Shown in pieces: positions 23,560 to 35,400 of a stretch of 64,000 nt of DNA. Every line of letters starts with the position of its first letter. Position 1 is the stretch's first letter. Under the pieces are notes generated by a model that was not told the origin of the DNA, ran no database searches, and worked only from the letters and a program-made list of their open reading frames with translations. The stretch is from Ditylenchus dipsaci (Eukaryota; Nematoda; Chromadorea; Rhabditida; Anguinidae). The stretch spans positions 1 to 64,000 of the forward strand of contig SADC01001279.1 of the NCBI GenBank assembly GCA_004194705.1. Reading direction: 5' to 3'. A program made the position numbers and the translations under genes.

Positions 23560-25385
23560 ATGGCTTAAATAAATAAAAAGTTGGTGTTTACTGTTTAAGA
23601 TACCGATTTTCGAGCTTGGCTCCTCCAATTATTTTTAGGGGAAAGGAATGTTTCGGTGATTTTTTTCGTTTCAAGTTTGTTAAAGCTCGAGTTCTTCAAA
23701 TTCTGATGCATGTTTTGGATTCCTCGTCGATTTTTTGCATAGGAAGCTCAGGCTTAAGGTAGGCCAACGTATGTTAGGACGGATTCAAATATGTTTCTAG
23801 AACTACAAAACTCTAGCACAGGCCTAAAAACGACAAAGTAGGCCGAGCTCAAAAATCGGTAACTTCAATAATATAGAGCCGAAAATTGTAATTACAAATA
23901 ATGTGTAAAAAAATAAGCTGAAAGAAAATTTGTGACGGAATTGAAAGAATTAGCGCGAAAAATTATCTACTGCTTTAGAGATTAGATTAAAAACAAGGTG
24001 ATTATTACATGCATATAATCTAAGATTAGGCTGAGCTTCTTCAGGCCAGACTATAAGCAATAATCTCATATGCTTATACCTAAATCTCTATGGTTACATA
24101 ATAAAATATACATTGGAACAAACAAAATAACAAAAAAAAACAGGAAAAAAGCGGTTGGCCCATTGACAACGGAATCAATGTGATTTGCGAAATTGTGTCC
24201 TGCAAAGAATGAGAATCATAAACTAGAATTTAACGCTAATTCAAATGCTGAATTTGATTTTCACTGTGCCGAAATTTTTCAAAAAAAAGGGGCTACAATA
24301 AATTACAAGGTTTTAACCAAAGTTTTATAGGAGTTTATCAATTTTCATCACCCAAACAACGATTAAAACAATACCGAATGAAAAAGAAATTTTCAATTAT
24401 TGAATCCAATCGACTGCTGCATACAGACCGAAAACCAAAAAATAAATTACCGATAAAACAAGTAAATATGCAAAAAATATGTATTGATTGTCAGATTTTT
24501 TGGTTAAGCTTTTTTTCGAAAACAAAAATATCAAAACTGAAAAAAATTCAACGTACGAATGTGTGGCTCTGAATTTCTTGTTTTCACTATGCCATCCTCT
24601 TTTCGTACTCTGTCTAATTATACACCACTCTCACGGAGATTCATTTTTTAGAGAACTCTCTTATTTCAGACTACCTTAGGCCATTTTATCCAGTGTAACA
24701 CATGAAGTTACTGAAAACTAGGCGCTTTGCTTACCCAGCTTTTACTGGTCTTGAGTTGAGTCAAAGGTCTGCTCGCAGCTTTAAAACTTGATCGTGACCA
24801 ACTTAATTGACTGCTTAGTTGCTACGAGAGTGAAACGCAATTCAGCAAGAATTTATACAAATTTTCATTAACACCATGAATGGTATTTGCGTTTGTTCTC
24901 TTCTTTTTATGAATGGTTTTCGCGTGTAAAATGTTAGAAGAGAATAGATAAATCACTTCACAGACAAAAATATTTCAAGCTGGCAGAAGCCTAAAGACTT
25001 CGATACCTGGCTTTCTACATCCATTGGAGACATCGTATTGCTTACTCTTCTGCTATGTTCAACCCTCAAGCGACCACCTTATTTTTCAACCATCCTGCCA
25101 CCCAGGGTTATTTTGACCCTGTTGATAAAAAAATTTAAAACATTGAAAGTTTAAAGGCTGTTACCCCACAAACAGAAGCTTAGGATCGTAGCTACACGAT
25201 GGTAGTAAAATTTATTAGTTTAGTACGCAGAAATAAATACATTTTATTGTAAATAACTTTAATGATTTTCGAACAACTTTTAAAATTTTTGTTAAAAAAT
25301 GTTTAAACTATTTGCATTAAAATATATTTATTTGTATTAATTAAACTAAGAAAGTTTTATACCATTGTGTAGCCAAGATACTAAG
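23560..25385. other. Intergenic upstream of cyclin L
   Basis: No gene, RNA gene or element ends recognised. Only short unsupported ORFs are present. Confidence 0.4.
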
Positions 25386-25391
25386 CTTTAA

Positions 25392-25558
25392 AGGACCGTG
25401 CCCGTCTTCGTCTACGATTGTCCCCCGTTAATTCAAAAAAATCCTAATCCTTGGACTTCTGTACGGATTTTTCATCTTGGTTTCTAACAAAACCAGGCCT
25501 AAAATTTTATTTTAGGTATGGTTTTGTTAGAAGCCAATATGAAAATATGTACAGAAGT
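25392..25558. mobile_element. Truncated TTAA foldback element
   Basis: Starts TTAAAGGACCGTGCCCG at 25388, then ATTGTCCCCCGTTAATTC and the loop motif TTTTAGGTATGGTTTTG as in copies at 49.4 and 63.4 kb. The right arm is lost where the GGTACTT element begins. Confidence 0.6.
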
Positions 25559-26222
25559 TGGTACTTATGCACTCGGGGCGCATTTTTCATTTATTTATAA
25601 TTAGTGTTTAAACGTCTCTTAAGTAATTTTTATATGCTTGAAACGATAAAAAAGCTATTTTCTAACATTTTTCCACACAAAAAATGGATTTTTTGAAAAA
25701 TAAATTTTTTGACCAAAATTCGACTTTTTGCCTTGGGGGTCCAAGGTAAACCACCTTATATAAGGATATTTTACCCCGTTTTGGTCACTGGAGCTAGGCA
25801 AAAAAGCCTCCATGTGCATTTTATGATCAAGAGTCCACCTCGAAATCATGTCTAAGGTAAGTGAATGCACGCATCTCTAACTCTCAAGCCCCTGCGACCC
25901 CTTCGGGGCGCAGGGGGCTTGGAGTTGAGATGCGCACACCCACATACCTGAGACACAAATCACTCGAAAGCGACCCTGGTCACATTAAAAAGCATGCATA
26001 CCAAAGTTTTTTTATGCAGTAGGCCCCAGTTAACAGAACTATGTTCAAATTCTATCTTTTTTGGGTGTCTCGGTACCTCTTTAGGATGTTTTACCTTGGT
26101 CCCCAAGGCAAAAAGTCGAACTTTTGGTCAAAAATTTTTTTTTCTTCAAAAAATCCATTTTTTGTGTGGAGAAATGTGACAAAAATAGCTTTTTTATCGT
26201 TTTAAGCATATAGAAATTACGG
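25559..26222. mobile_element. GGTACTT-terminus element with shared GC-hairpin core
   Basis: The left end GGTACTTATGCACTCGGGGC is a variant of the end of the intact copy at 60311-61070. The arms (TTTTTTGAAAAATAAATTTT and its inverse) flank the conserved core at 25785-26055. The right terminus is missing. Confidence 0.65.
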
Positions 26223-26227
26223 GGAAA

Positions 26228-26782
26228 CTTTATATACGCATCGCTTTAGGTCACAGGTTCAACTACCACTGGCTGCACACCTTTTTTCTTCTTCTTTTGT
26301 TTACAAGTTTAGTGTCAAAATGATCCTGACACTCTTGGCTATCCAACAAAATCATGAGCGCAGCATTTTCCACCTACTAGAGCTTGAAACCTTCTACGAT
26401 GTCCGCTTCGATGCCATCCTCTATAGGACTATCCCAGAATTATTCGGTTGTATCCTGGAGCTGGCGTTTTTTTCGCAGTTTTAATTTACATACTCATTTG
26501 CAACTTTACAATCAAATGTAGTTCTGCTTCTTGGCGTCCTTTTCAGTGAAAGGTTGTATAAAATCATGTAAATAAAAAATGCGAAAAAGGTGGTTTTGGT
26601 GGTCATTTGCTCAAAATCGCAAAATTGAGGCAATTGCTGACAGCAAAACAGTGTTGGAAATTGTTCCAATAGATTGCTCGATGATTTTCGGCCCTAGAAG
26701 TCAGTAAACTTACTAAAAAAAGTAAATTAAAACACCCCCAGAGGGACTTGAAATTTCGACAATAGGCGATGCGTATATAAAG
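26228..26782. repeat. Segment bounded by a perfect 17-bp inverted repeat
   Basis: CTTTATATACGCATCGC at 26228-26244 is repeated in inverse at 26766-26782. Each copy read outward contains TATATAAAG, like a TATA box. A 54-codon ORF and a B-box-like motif (AGGTTCAACTACC, 26256-26268) lie inside. The nature of this unit is unknown. Confidence 0.45.
26320..26484 (+). CDS. Unidentified 54-codon ORF
   Basis: Starts MILTLLAIQQNHERS and continues FHLLELETFYDVRFDAILYR to a stop at 26482-26484. Third positions are GC-rich compared with the surroundings, which suggests past or present coding. It could be a complete short protein or one exon of a gene in the inverted-repeat unit. No family recognised. Confidence 0.3.
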   Translation: MILTLLAIQQNHERSIFHLLELETFYDVRFDAILYRTIPELFGCILELAFFSQF

Positions 26783-26789
26783 CTCCTTC

Positions 26790-28075
26790 CTGTTATATAA
26801 AATGATAAATTTTTATTTGAAAAAAAAAGTGGCTCCTACTCAAAGAGAATTGAGATCTAAAGTCGGTTTCTGCAAACTACTGAAAAACATCTGATTCTGT
26901 GATTTGAGACGCAATTACAATCTTAGAAAAAAAGCTTTTTTTGTGTTTCTTAATTCCGTATTTATTTTTTATAAATTGTGACTTATTAAAAATTCACAAT
27001 TATTACACTTTTGTGTATATTTTCTTTTTATTGGTTCTTTAGATCAGTATCTATGCAGCAGCTAGTAATCTCCAGACTTCCAAGAGTGATGGTCTTTAAA
27101 ATTAAAATCGACCGGACAGGAAGCTAGTCTAACAAAAAATAATGAAATTTGCGATGTTTTTAGCCAGCCTTCCACATGTTCCTTGTTGAGTTGTCGAGTA
27201 CTTGAAATTGTCGAATAGGATATAAAAATAATTGATTGGACTTAAAATTGTTTTTTCCACCTTTTCAAAGTTCTTCTAGATGGTTTTCTTTTTTTTGTAA
27301 TTTCAGTTCACACAGAAACTTTTTTTGTGAAACGTTTAAGTCTAATAGCCGGACTCGAAACCAGAAATTTTACGGATTCTGAGCCCGATTCGACCGCCAT
27401 CCATTGCTACTTTTTTATTGTTAAGAACATAAAAAATTGCTTCGCCAAAATGAAAATTGAAGATATTTATGGCGGGTATTCAAATTCTGGAATCAGTATT
27501 ACTGCTTTTTACGAAAGAAAATGGGGAAAATGGATGAAAAGCAACTGAACACACTCAAAAAAACTTAAAATTTTTTATTGTAAAAAACGAAAGCAACATA
27601 ACCAAATAATAATAAAAAAGAATTTAACCTTAACTGATATTATTATTGACTCTGAAACTTGTGTGTGGTTGCCATGGTTATTTCTTTTTCGGACTCTACT
27701 TAGCAAAAATGACCACTAGTTCAAATTGCTAAGTGTTACATGGGTTCTCCAGCCTTGTGGTATAAAAAATTTTTGGTAACCATTTTAATATTTAAAAAAG
27801 AGTAAATTTCAAGACAGTTATTTCAGGATAATCTTATTGTGCCCCCTCCATCCGGTATTTTAAAAAGCAATGATGTGAATGAAACCATATTCTATAGCTT
27901 GACCATTCAGTCTATTGAATTCAAACAGGTTAATTTATATTAAAAAAGCACCGAAAAGACTCTTTGAATGAAATTTTCACTAAAGCTAAATTTCTCTTAA
28001 TTTCATTTGCTTGTTTAAACTAAAAAAATTGCGATCTTTTCTCCAATTACGGCCATTCCCAAAAGTGACACAATA
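26790..28075. other. Intergenic, no gene recognised
   Basis: One 70-codon open stretch (27330-27548) lacks an ATG and family support. Nothing else supported. Confidence 0.4.
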
Positions 28076-28082
28076 TACTTAA

Positions 28083-28551
28083 AGGACCCTGTCTCTTCCT
28101 TATCATGGCAATTTCGTAGGTTTGAATGCGCGCGGGACCACAAAGATTTTGACAATAATGTTTTCGAATTATTATTTTTGTTTGTATTTTGAATTTCAAA
28201 CGTTATCTTCTATTCGATATAAATCACACCATGACAGTGACAGTTATGGAGCAGTGAAAGACGAATAAGTTGTCCGATCTGGCATTGACAAGAAACGTTG
28301 GGCTCGACTAGTGAATGGTTTTAAATTTTGAACAAATTTGCAGAATTTATTTTCTAAACAATAAGCAGAAATAAAAAAACAATTCGAAATTATTATTACA
28401 AAATTGTAAAAGTTGAAGTGCACCCCCCTTGAAGTGCACTACAGGGGGTGCACTTCAAGGGGGTGCACTTCATATGCTGTCTTACAAAATGTGTGTGGTC
28501 CGCGCGCATTCAAGCCTTTCAAATCGCCATGATAAGGAAGAGACAGGTCCC
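28083..28551. mobile_element. AGGACC-family TTAA element with minisatellite centre
   Basis: TTAA at 28079-28082, then AGGACCCTGTCTCTTCCTTA; the right arm is AAGGAAGAGACAGGTCC, with its TTAA lost. The subterminal motif GCGCGCGGGACC is inverted as GGTCCGCGCGC. The centre (28421-28472) holds GGGGTGCACTTCAA units. Confidence 0.7.
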
Positions 28552-29321
28552 ATTTCAAAAATAAGGAAAAAGCAAAAATATGCTATTTCATTCAGTGTTT
28601 ATTTCTCTTTTTGTGCTAAAAATAAAGTTTTGGTGTGAAATCCTAAAAATATATAAGATGCGGAGTGTCAATATAAAGACAAAGCGACCTTACTCGGATA
28701 TACCGTATTATTTCTAATAAGCACCCGGGGCGCTTATTTTTCAACCCCTCAAAAATCGGGGAAATTTTGAGTCAATCTCGAGATTTTAGTAGATTTGTAG
28801 TAGCGCCGACAAATCTAATTTATAAAGACGTTTGGAAGCCTGATTTAATATGAAAACCACCAAAATTTTAGAACAACTTAATAGTTTAGAATAATAATTG
28901 CAACTATTTACAGCTGGACAAAGGTTCTTATGGAATACACTTATTTTTCTTTGACACCATCGACAAACAATTTTTCGGACGTCAATGGAGAGGCGACTTT
29001 GCTTCTTCTTCCAATGCATCCAGCTTGCCAATTAATTCGGTATATAATATAAAAATCAGTTCGTTTGTTGTTATATTTTCATCGACATTTAGTCATTCTT
29101 TTTCCATAGCAGTATCAGAGACGAGAAAGTGTTGATTGTCTTAGAAATAGTTAAATATGAGCGGTAACGGTGAAATTGCATTTTTATGTCAAAAATATTA
29201 ATTACAGCAACCCATTTGTCGTGGGATGGACAGCAATGCCTATCTGCCAGAAAAATAAGTCTGTGACCGATTTTTTAATTCTGATGGCCTCCCTGTGTCC
29301 CGGTTAGTTTTTTATTTTATA

Positions 29322-29896
29322 CAGGGTGTCTTAAAAGTATTGGGCATTTCTCGAAATTGACGCAAAAGTTTTATAAGTCGATTTTTTGTATGTAAATCTT
29401 ATTATATTTACTTCTCTGCTATTTTTTGGGGCAAATATATTTTTTTTGGGGCAAATTCACTTTTTTGGGGCAAATTTTTCTCTTTTTCGGGACAAATTCA
29501 CCTTTTTCTAAAAAACTTTAGTGGAAAGAAAATTTTTCACAAAAAGAGAAAAATTTGCCCCATAAAGAACATCTGCCCCATAAAAAATAAATTTGCTCCA
29601 ATTTTATAAATTTGCTCCAATACAGCTCCTTTATTTTTGTTCCAAAAAAAATAGATTTGCTCCGAAAAAAGTAAATCTGCCCCAAATCCATCTGCCCCAA
29701 ATAAAAGTATTTCTGCCCCAAAAAGAAATATATTTGCCCCAAAAGGTATATTTGCCACAGAAAAATATAAATTTGCTCCAAAAATGATTTGTCCCAAAAA
29801 AGTAAATTTGCCCCCAAAAAAGTATATTTGTCCCAGAAAAGATTATGCCAGGTATTCAAAAAACGGCCTATAAGGAAAATTTCCTTAATAACCCTG
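29322..29896. mobile_element. TA-flanked element of GGGGCAAAT tandem repeats
   Basis: TA at 29320-29321 and 29897-29898, with ends CAGGGTGTC and AACCCTG. The interior is an inverted arrangement of short TTTGGGGCAAATT units (about 29430-29510 against 29550-29840), which creates spurious repetitive ORFs on both strands. Confidence 0.55.
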
Positions 29897-29899
29897 TAC

Positions 29900-30680
29900 T
29901 TTTAAAGGACCCTCACAGCCCCTTAAAATTCAAAATCATAATCACTTTACGATTTTTGCGCCAAATAAAAAAATTCGAAAATTGACTGAGATTTCTATAC
30001 ATGTGACTCCAAGTAACCCCAGGTCTGTAACGGATTTCATTCTTATCTGTTCTAGGTAAACTTACCCGCAAAAGCTTTCTCACATTCAGGGCATTAAAAT
30101 AAGTCATCACTCACCTTAAAGATAACCAAATTTTTGAGTTTTTAATGAAGTTTTCGAAAAATATACTGAAACACATCCCCTCGCTTTGCAACTATAAATG
30201 GTCTAAAATTCTGTGTTACATTTGAAAGCTCGAAAATGGGGGCTGTAGCTTGATAGAAAAGTAAATTTGCTACGATTTCGTACCAAAGACGTGTGCAAAA
30301 GATACAAATTTGGGTGGTTTTATACAAAAGTTAGACAGAAAACGCAAAACCCCTAATTTTACTCGTAAAAATACCAGTTGTTTGCTTCAAATGACCTCTA
30401 GCTTCTAAATTTCTGACTATGCGAAAATCGGTCTGACTTTTCTTGTAGCTGAATGTCTGGGCTATCTTTTGGTGTATGAGCCGTACTAAAATCGACGACT
30501 TTTTTCGATTTTTTGACGGAATGAAATTTGGTACCATGATGACTCGCAATTCAAGCTCGAAAAGAGGCAAGGAACAAGCCCGCGGTTAAGAAATAGTCAG
30601 CCAACTGGTGTGTCTCTCTCCAATATTCGTTCAGCCGCAATCAAAAAAAGGTGGAAGGTCAGTTTTCTGCGCGATATTTC
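29900..30680. other. Intergenic, no gene recognised
   Basis: Only short minus-strand ORFs without family support. A C-terminal coding patch follows from 30683. Confidence 0.35.
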
Positions 30681-30682
30681 AG

Positions 30683-30901
30683 GCTTATGTAGGACCTCAA
30701 CAGCTTATGCTGTTTCCATGTTACCACAGCATTTATAACGTGTCCGTCATTCAGGTATTCACTAGCTCTGCAGTCAGCTGAGGTGTCTCGTCTGAGCAAA
30801 CGACTGCTAAGGCAGGGAAGATCGTGTCGATGAAGCGTGCCAAGGATGTCGTCAATGCTAGAGCTGAAAAGACTGGAGATGCTCAGGTCGAGTTTGTGTA
30901 A
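30683..30901 (+). CDS. Unidentified C-terminal coding patch with one in-frame stop
   Basis: After an acceptor-like tttcag the plus frame reads AYVGPQQLMLFPCYHSIYN and VSVIQVFTSSAVS, meets TGA at 30778, and continues in the same frame to KAGKIVSMKRAKDVVNARAE and DAQVEFV-stop. GC-rich third positions support coding. I do not recognise the family. It is either the broken end of a gene or an old copy. Confidence 0.3.
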
Positions 30902-31582
30902 GGCTTTCTGATTTCCCATGTAATGTTTATCTGAGTTTGTTCGGAGCCTGTAGAGTTTTAACTGCTTTGCTTTCAGCGTCTGAAAACGCATGCAATCGTC
31001 TTCTGGAAGATTCTTATGGTAAGCCATCAGTAAGGGAAAGTTCTGGCATTAATTCCTATGTTCAAGTGCTGATGGCTCGCCCAAGAAATAGGCTGCGTCG
31101 AAAAGAAGGGGTTGCTCTGTCAGTATCAAGAAAAATAATTCATTCTCGTTAATTTTATCGTTGTTCTCCACTAATTTACAGTATTTGTTGTTTTCAGACA
31201 AATAAAGATAGAGTTTTGAGTCTTTTGAGATAGCAGAGGTTGTTGGAAAGCGGATCTTTGCCATAAAATCATTGAATCGCACATTTTTAAAACTGTGGAA
31301 AGAAACAGCACAACATTTTCGATTAAAAATTTGAATTTCGCAAAAAAATATTCTTGTACTGCACTAGGATTCAAATTTTGGGGGGACCACACACATTTTG
31401 ACAATGATAATGCCGAATTATTTTTTGTTTGCGCTGATTGTTTAGAAAATAAATTTTTTATTTGTTCAAAACTGAGAACCGTTCACTAATCGAGCCCAAC
31501 GTCGCTTGACAATGCCAGATTGGACAACTTATCCGACTTTCACTGCTCCACAATTATCACTGTCATTAGGCGACATTATATC

Positions 31583-31780
31583 TAGGGTTTTAGAATCGAA
31601 CGTTCAATTTCGAACATTGTTCGAAATGTTCGAGATTTTTTCGAACGTTCGACTTCGAACCAAATGTCCGTTCGAAAATTTTCGAACTCGAACTTCGAAC
31701 CGAACGTTCGTTCGAAAATTTCAAACTTCGAACGTTCGTCAAACCGAAGGTTCGAAAATTTCCAACGTTTGACAACCCTA
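31583..31780. mobile_element. hAT-type MITE, duplication ATTATATC
   Basis: A perfect 8-bp duplication (31575-31582, 31781-31788). Ends TAGGGTTTTAGAATC and the inverse GTTTGACAACCCTA. The interior is a run of TTCGAACGTTCG-like units, itself self-complementary. Confidence 0.9.
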
Positions 31781-31874
31781 ATTATATCAAATAGAACATA
31801 ACCTTTTAAATTTATAATGCAAATAAAAAAAATAATTCGAAAACATTATTGTCAAAATCTATGTGGTCCCGCGC

Positions 31875-32280
31875 TAGGGTTGAGGGCGGTCGCGGTGCGG
31901 TCTTTGTTTTGGAAGGCTGTGTTAACCAATTTTTTGATTAGTTTTTTAGATTCTGTTTTTACCGTTCTGTTCAGCATGAAAAAAGAGGCGCGGTCTTTAG
32001 AATAATGACGACCACTCCATAAATTGTTTCAGTGATAAAAATGCGTTGGCGCAACCAAAAAAGTTTTTTTTGGAGTGGTCGAAAAAAAATCTTTTTTTGG
32101 TTGCGCCAACGCATTTTAATCACTGAAACAATTTATAGAGTGGTGGTCATTATTCTAAAGACCGCGCCTCTTTTTTCATGCTGAACAGAACGGTAAACAC
32201 AGAATCTAAAAAACTAATCAAAAAATTGGTTAACACAGCCTTCCAAAACAAAGACCGCACCGCGACCGCCCTCAACCCTA
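31875..32280. mobile_element. hAT-type MITE, 406 bp near-perfect palindrome
   Basis: A perfect 8-bp duplication TCCCGCGC (31867-31874, 32281-32288). Ends TAGGGTTGAGGGCGGTCGCG and the exact inverse. The two 200-bp arms differ at only a few positions, so the insertion looks young. Confidence 0.92.
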
Positions 32281-32344
32281 TCCCGCGCGCATTCAAACCT
32301 TTGAAATTGCAATGATAAGGAAGAGACAGGGTCCTTTAAAGAGA

Positions 32345-32699
32345 TGGACGAAAATTTTAGATCATAAACTCTTTGAGGACGTTTTTCCTATCGTACTAAG
32401 CAGAAAAAGTAGCTAAGGACGTACACCCGGCTGACTTTTCAAAAATAATGAGGGTGACAAACAACAGGAGCCACACATTGTACGCCACAACGAAGTTCGA
32501 CTGTATGCCAATTCAGTTAATTGGACAATTTTAAATTCGCAAAAGACGAAGAGCAGATGTATTAAAGTGAAATTGAGCGTGTAACGCGCTGCTATGCGCC
32601 TTCAATAAACTAGATAGATTGCTAGCAACAACCCGAACATAAAAAAGGCCAAATAGTGCCTTCAACAACAAAAAATTTGAACCGTATTTCAGCCTACGT
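32345..32699. other. Intergenic, 3' of innexin
   Basis: No gene recognised in this 355 bp. Confidence 0.4.
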
Positions 32700-32700
32700 T

Positions 32701-32706
32701 TTTATT
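32701..32706 (-). terminator. Polyadenylation signal of innexin
   Basis: AATAAA on the minus strand 84 bases after the innexin stop. Confidence 0.55.
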
Positions 32707-32789
32707 TCCAAATGTCAAGCAAACAACAAATAATATTTCTGTCATGAGGAATATGATTGATCAACATTATTACTGGGTCAACGAATTCT

Positions 32790-34309
32790 TCAGTTCTGGA
32801 CAGCAGGATGGTAGAGCAGAGGATGACCATCGTTCCAACCATCGCCACTGCGGGCTTGCTTCTTTGAACCACCATCTCCGGCAACGATCTTTTCTTCAAC
32901 TTGGACGGAACTATTGCGAAGAGAATCGTAGAGCTTGCACGCCACCTCCGATGCCATTAAGAAACCAGCATTGTTTTCGATGAAGCGAAGAAGCAGCAGC
33001 CCATCATGGTCCAATTGCAGATCAGCAAACTTGCGCCATTCAACATCATCTCGTAGAGGATGAGACTAAATAATCGATTTAATAGCGTTTATCCAGAACT
33101 AAATAAGATTAAGCCGACCTTCAAATAACGCTTGGTGGAAGATCGCTGCCCGAAAGGAGAGACATAGCGGACAAAGACGTAGAGAACATTGATCACACTA
33201 GCAAACAGGAGGATGATGAACCAGACGTAAAGGAGCACGAAAATCTTCTCATTCAACATGTTCATCATCAGCACGCACTGGATGGTATGAGGCTGCTCTC
33301 CATTCAAAGCGCTTTGCTTGAAGGTACAGAAGGCAGAGCGAGGAAAATAGCCAGTCTGATTCCAATACTGACCATCCATTGCATTGTCGATGACCTGAAA
33401 ATAAGGAATAAAAGTGTAGCGAAAACAGATAAAAGCGAAGTTACCTGAAATCCGAAGCCGGCGTTGCCAATGAAGATAGACACGAGAACCAATTGAGCGA
33501 CAACATTCAAGACATTAAGCAGCTTGGACACCAAATAAGCGAACATTCCAGCAGAACCCAGTCCAGCAGACTTCTCTTTGATTTGACGATGCTCATAGGT
33601 CTAAAAGATAAAGTTGATCATTGCTCTTCCAATCCACATATACTCTATACCTTCACAATATTCGCAACGACGTCCTCGACTTCCTCATCATACTTGTCTG
33701 TTGACAAGCCACGACTCTTGACACACTTGTCCACCAAATGATTGAAGCTCACGTCTGTAAAGTACAAACGCATTAATCACAATAACCTGAATTAACAACT
33801 GACCAGTTTGCGATTTGCGGTACAGCGACCAGAACAAATGAGGACCATAGAAGAAGGCGGCCTGAAGAACAAGGACATACGGCACCCACTAAAATGAAGT
33901 TTGTCAAGCAGGTAAAAAAGACTTCCTTAATCAACGGACCTGATAGTAACTGACGTCAATCTTGGAAGCATCGAGCGGATGAACTTCATCTTGCGGCATC
34001 AGCTCCACGGCCTTGTCAATCACATAAGTGCCAGTAACGAAACAGTAGCTGTTAATGTATGGAATCCAAGACTCTGAATAAAAATGAGTAACACGTGACA
34101 CGTGAATAGCAGGTTAAATAACTTACTCGGAGACTCAGCTGGCGCCATGCAGCTGATAGCGTCTCAAAGATTTGCTTCGCACAGAGAATGAGAGCCAGCC
34201 CAGTGAGCAGTCCAACAGTAGCAAAAGAGTGCGCCTTGTCGACGATATCTTCAAGAGAGCATGGCTTCAACTTGTTGATAGTTTCTTTCAAGAACTTGAT
34301 TTCAAACAT
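32790..34309 (-). CDS. Innexin gap-junction protein
   Basis: Forms intercellular or hemichannels in the plasma membrane of protostomes. Seven exons: 34309-34127, 34073-33940, 33888-33804, 33754-33651, 33600-33445, 33394-33119, 33065-32790. Four membrane segments are visible: FATVGLLTGLALILCAKQIF; the conserved YYQWVPYVLVLQAAFFYGP; LVSKLLNVLNVVAQLVLVSI; and VLLYVWFIILLFASVINVLY. The paired extracellular cysteines occur as SCMAPAE and SYCFV in loop 1 and FCTFKQ and IQCVL in loop 2. Exons sum to 1214 nt; one missing G near 34165 gives 1215 nt and 404 residues, a normal innexin length. A hAT MITE sits 94 bases upstream of the ATG. Confidence 0.96.
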
Positions 34310-34402
34310 TTCGAGCGAGCAACGATGACTGCAAAAATGAGTTAAAACAACAGAAGAGATAAAAAAAATAAAATCTGTAAAATAAGTTCAGAGGGCTACT
34401 AG

Positions 34403-34672
34403 TAGTGTTCTCAATAGTCAGAGGCAGAATGGAAAGTCAGAATGAAATTCAAAAATTCTGACAGTCAGAAAGCGCGGGAAATTATTCTGACTGTCAGACT
34501 CTTTCTGACTCTCAGAAATGACGATCAGACAGGGAAAAACAGCGTGATCTGATCGATTTTTTTTCTGACTCTCATTTCTGACAGTCAGAATAATTTCCCG
34601 CGCTTTCTGACTGTCAGAATTTTTGAATTTCATTCTGACTTTCCATTCTGCCTCTGACTATTGAGAACACTG
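34403..34672. mobile_element. hAT-type MITE just upstream of innexin
   Basis: Ends TAGTGTTCTCAATAGTCAGA and the inverse TCTGACTATTGAGAACACTG, close to the CAGTGGTTCTCAA pattern of hAT/Charlie elements. The arms repeat TTCTGACTGTCAGA units. Flanks GCTACTAG and CCTACTAC agree at 6 of 8 positions. Confidence 0.8.
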
Positions 34673-34844
34673 CCTACTACACACAAAATGCTCGGAAAAA
34701 TTATTAAAAATTAAATCAAAAGTTATTTGGGGGTTTTCACGGTCATCGTACTCCCACGAAGTTATTACTGCCCTAGTTACGGCGCTAATTTATATTACAT
34801 ATATTTTCCGCTTTTAGCGTAACCAATTTCTAAAGGGTAATATT

Positions 34845-34965
34845 TAATTCTGTCCCCAAATTTTTCAAAAATGTCCCCAAATTCACTGAAAAATGTCCCC
34901 AAATCTCTGAAAAATGTCCCCAAATATTCTGAAATATGTCCCCAAATTTTTATTCTTCCCTATTT
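34845..34965. repeat. Minisatellite, TGTCCCCAAAT unit
   Basis: Five units of about 24 bp share TGTCCCCAAAT separated by a diverged ...CTGAAAAA part. No coding meaning is apparent. Confidence 0.7.
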
Positions 34966-34969
34966 TTCA

Positions 34970-35400
34970 TAACATCAGCTTCACGTGTAATTTTTATGCT
35001 GAGTGTGGTTTTTAACTTTCAGGTTCATGGCAATACTGAAGTTTTAATTGCCACAAATTGATTGAATTTTTACCGGAATTCGTTGTCGTTTGAGTTGCCT
35101 AACTCTATTTATTTTTACAAATGTCACTGCAACTGATTGACAAGCCAAATAACTGTGAGAATCACATCACCTTTACTATATGGCCATTTTCGTCTGTCGG
35201 CGTCGGTCACAAAAAATGTTTGGCATGTTCACTGATCGTATCGAAATTCTGTTTACACCATTCGACGCAGCATGGTCGGTTTCTTTCTTGGAAAACTCTT
35301 AAAACTTGGGATCGGTCAAGTGAAAAAAAAGTTATGGCCAAATCAAATTTTAGCCAAAAACCACAGGGGGACCAAGGCATTTTAGGCGGATTTTAGTTTC
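34970..35400. other. Possible exon fragment, otherwise unassigned
   Basis: 35181-35301 in one plus frame reads MAIFVCRRRSQKMFGMFTDR then IEILFTPFDAAW. It has a coding look but no splice or family support. It ends in a dispersed motif (CCACAGGGGGACCAAGG) seen in several repeats. Confidence 0.25.

Larger units (their letters stand above)
31345..32335. mobile_element. AGGACC-family TTAA element hit by two hAT MITEs
   Basis: The right end AAGGAAGAGACAGGGTCCT is followed by TTAA (32336-32339). The left arm is recognisable by GGACCACACACATTTTGACAAT, but its terminus is worn. The interior matches the copy at 28.1 kb in reverse orientation. Elements 31583-31780 and 31875-32280 are inserted within it. 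Confidence 0.65.

Noticed and set aside
27340..27410. Minus-strand sequence resembling a tRNA (GGTTTCGAGTCCGGC)
   Set aside because: The B box has an extra base and I could not form a cloverleaf with paired acceptor ends.
29518..29859. Minus ORFs of 113 and 86 codons with LGQIYFF repeats
   Set aside because: They are produced by GGGGCAAAT tandem units within a TA-flanked element.
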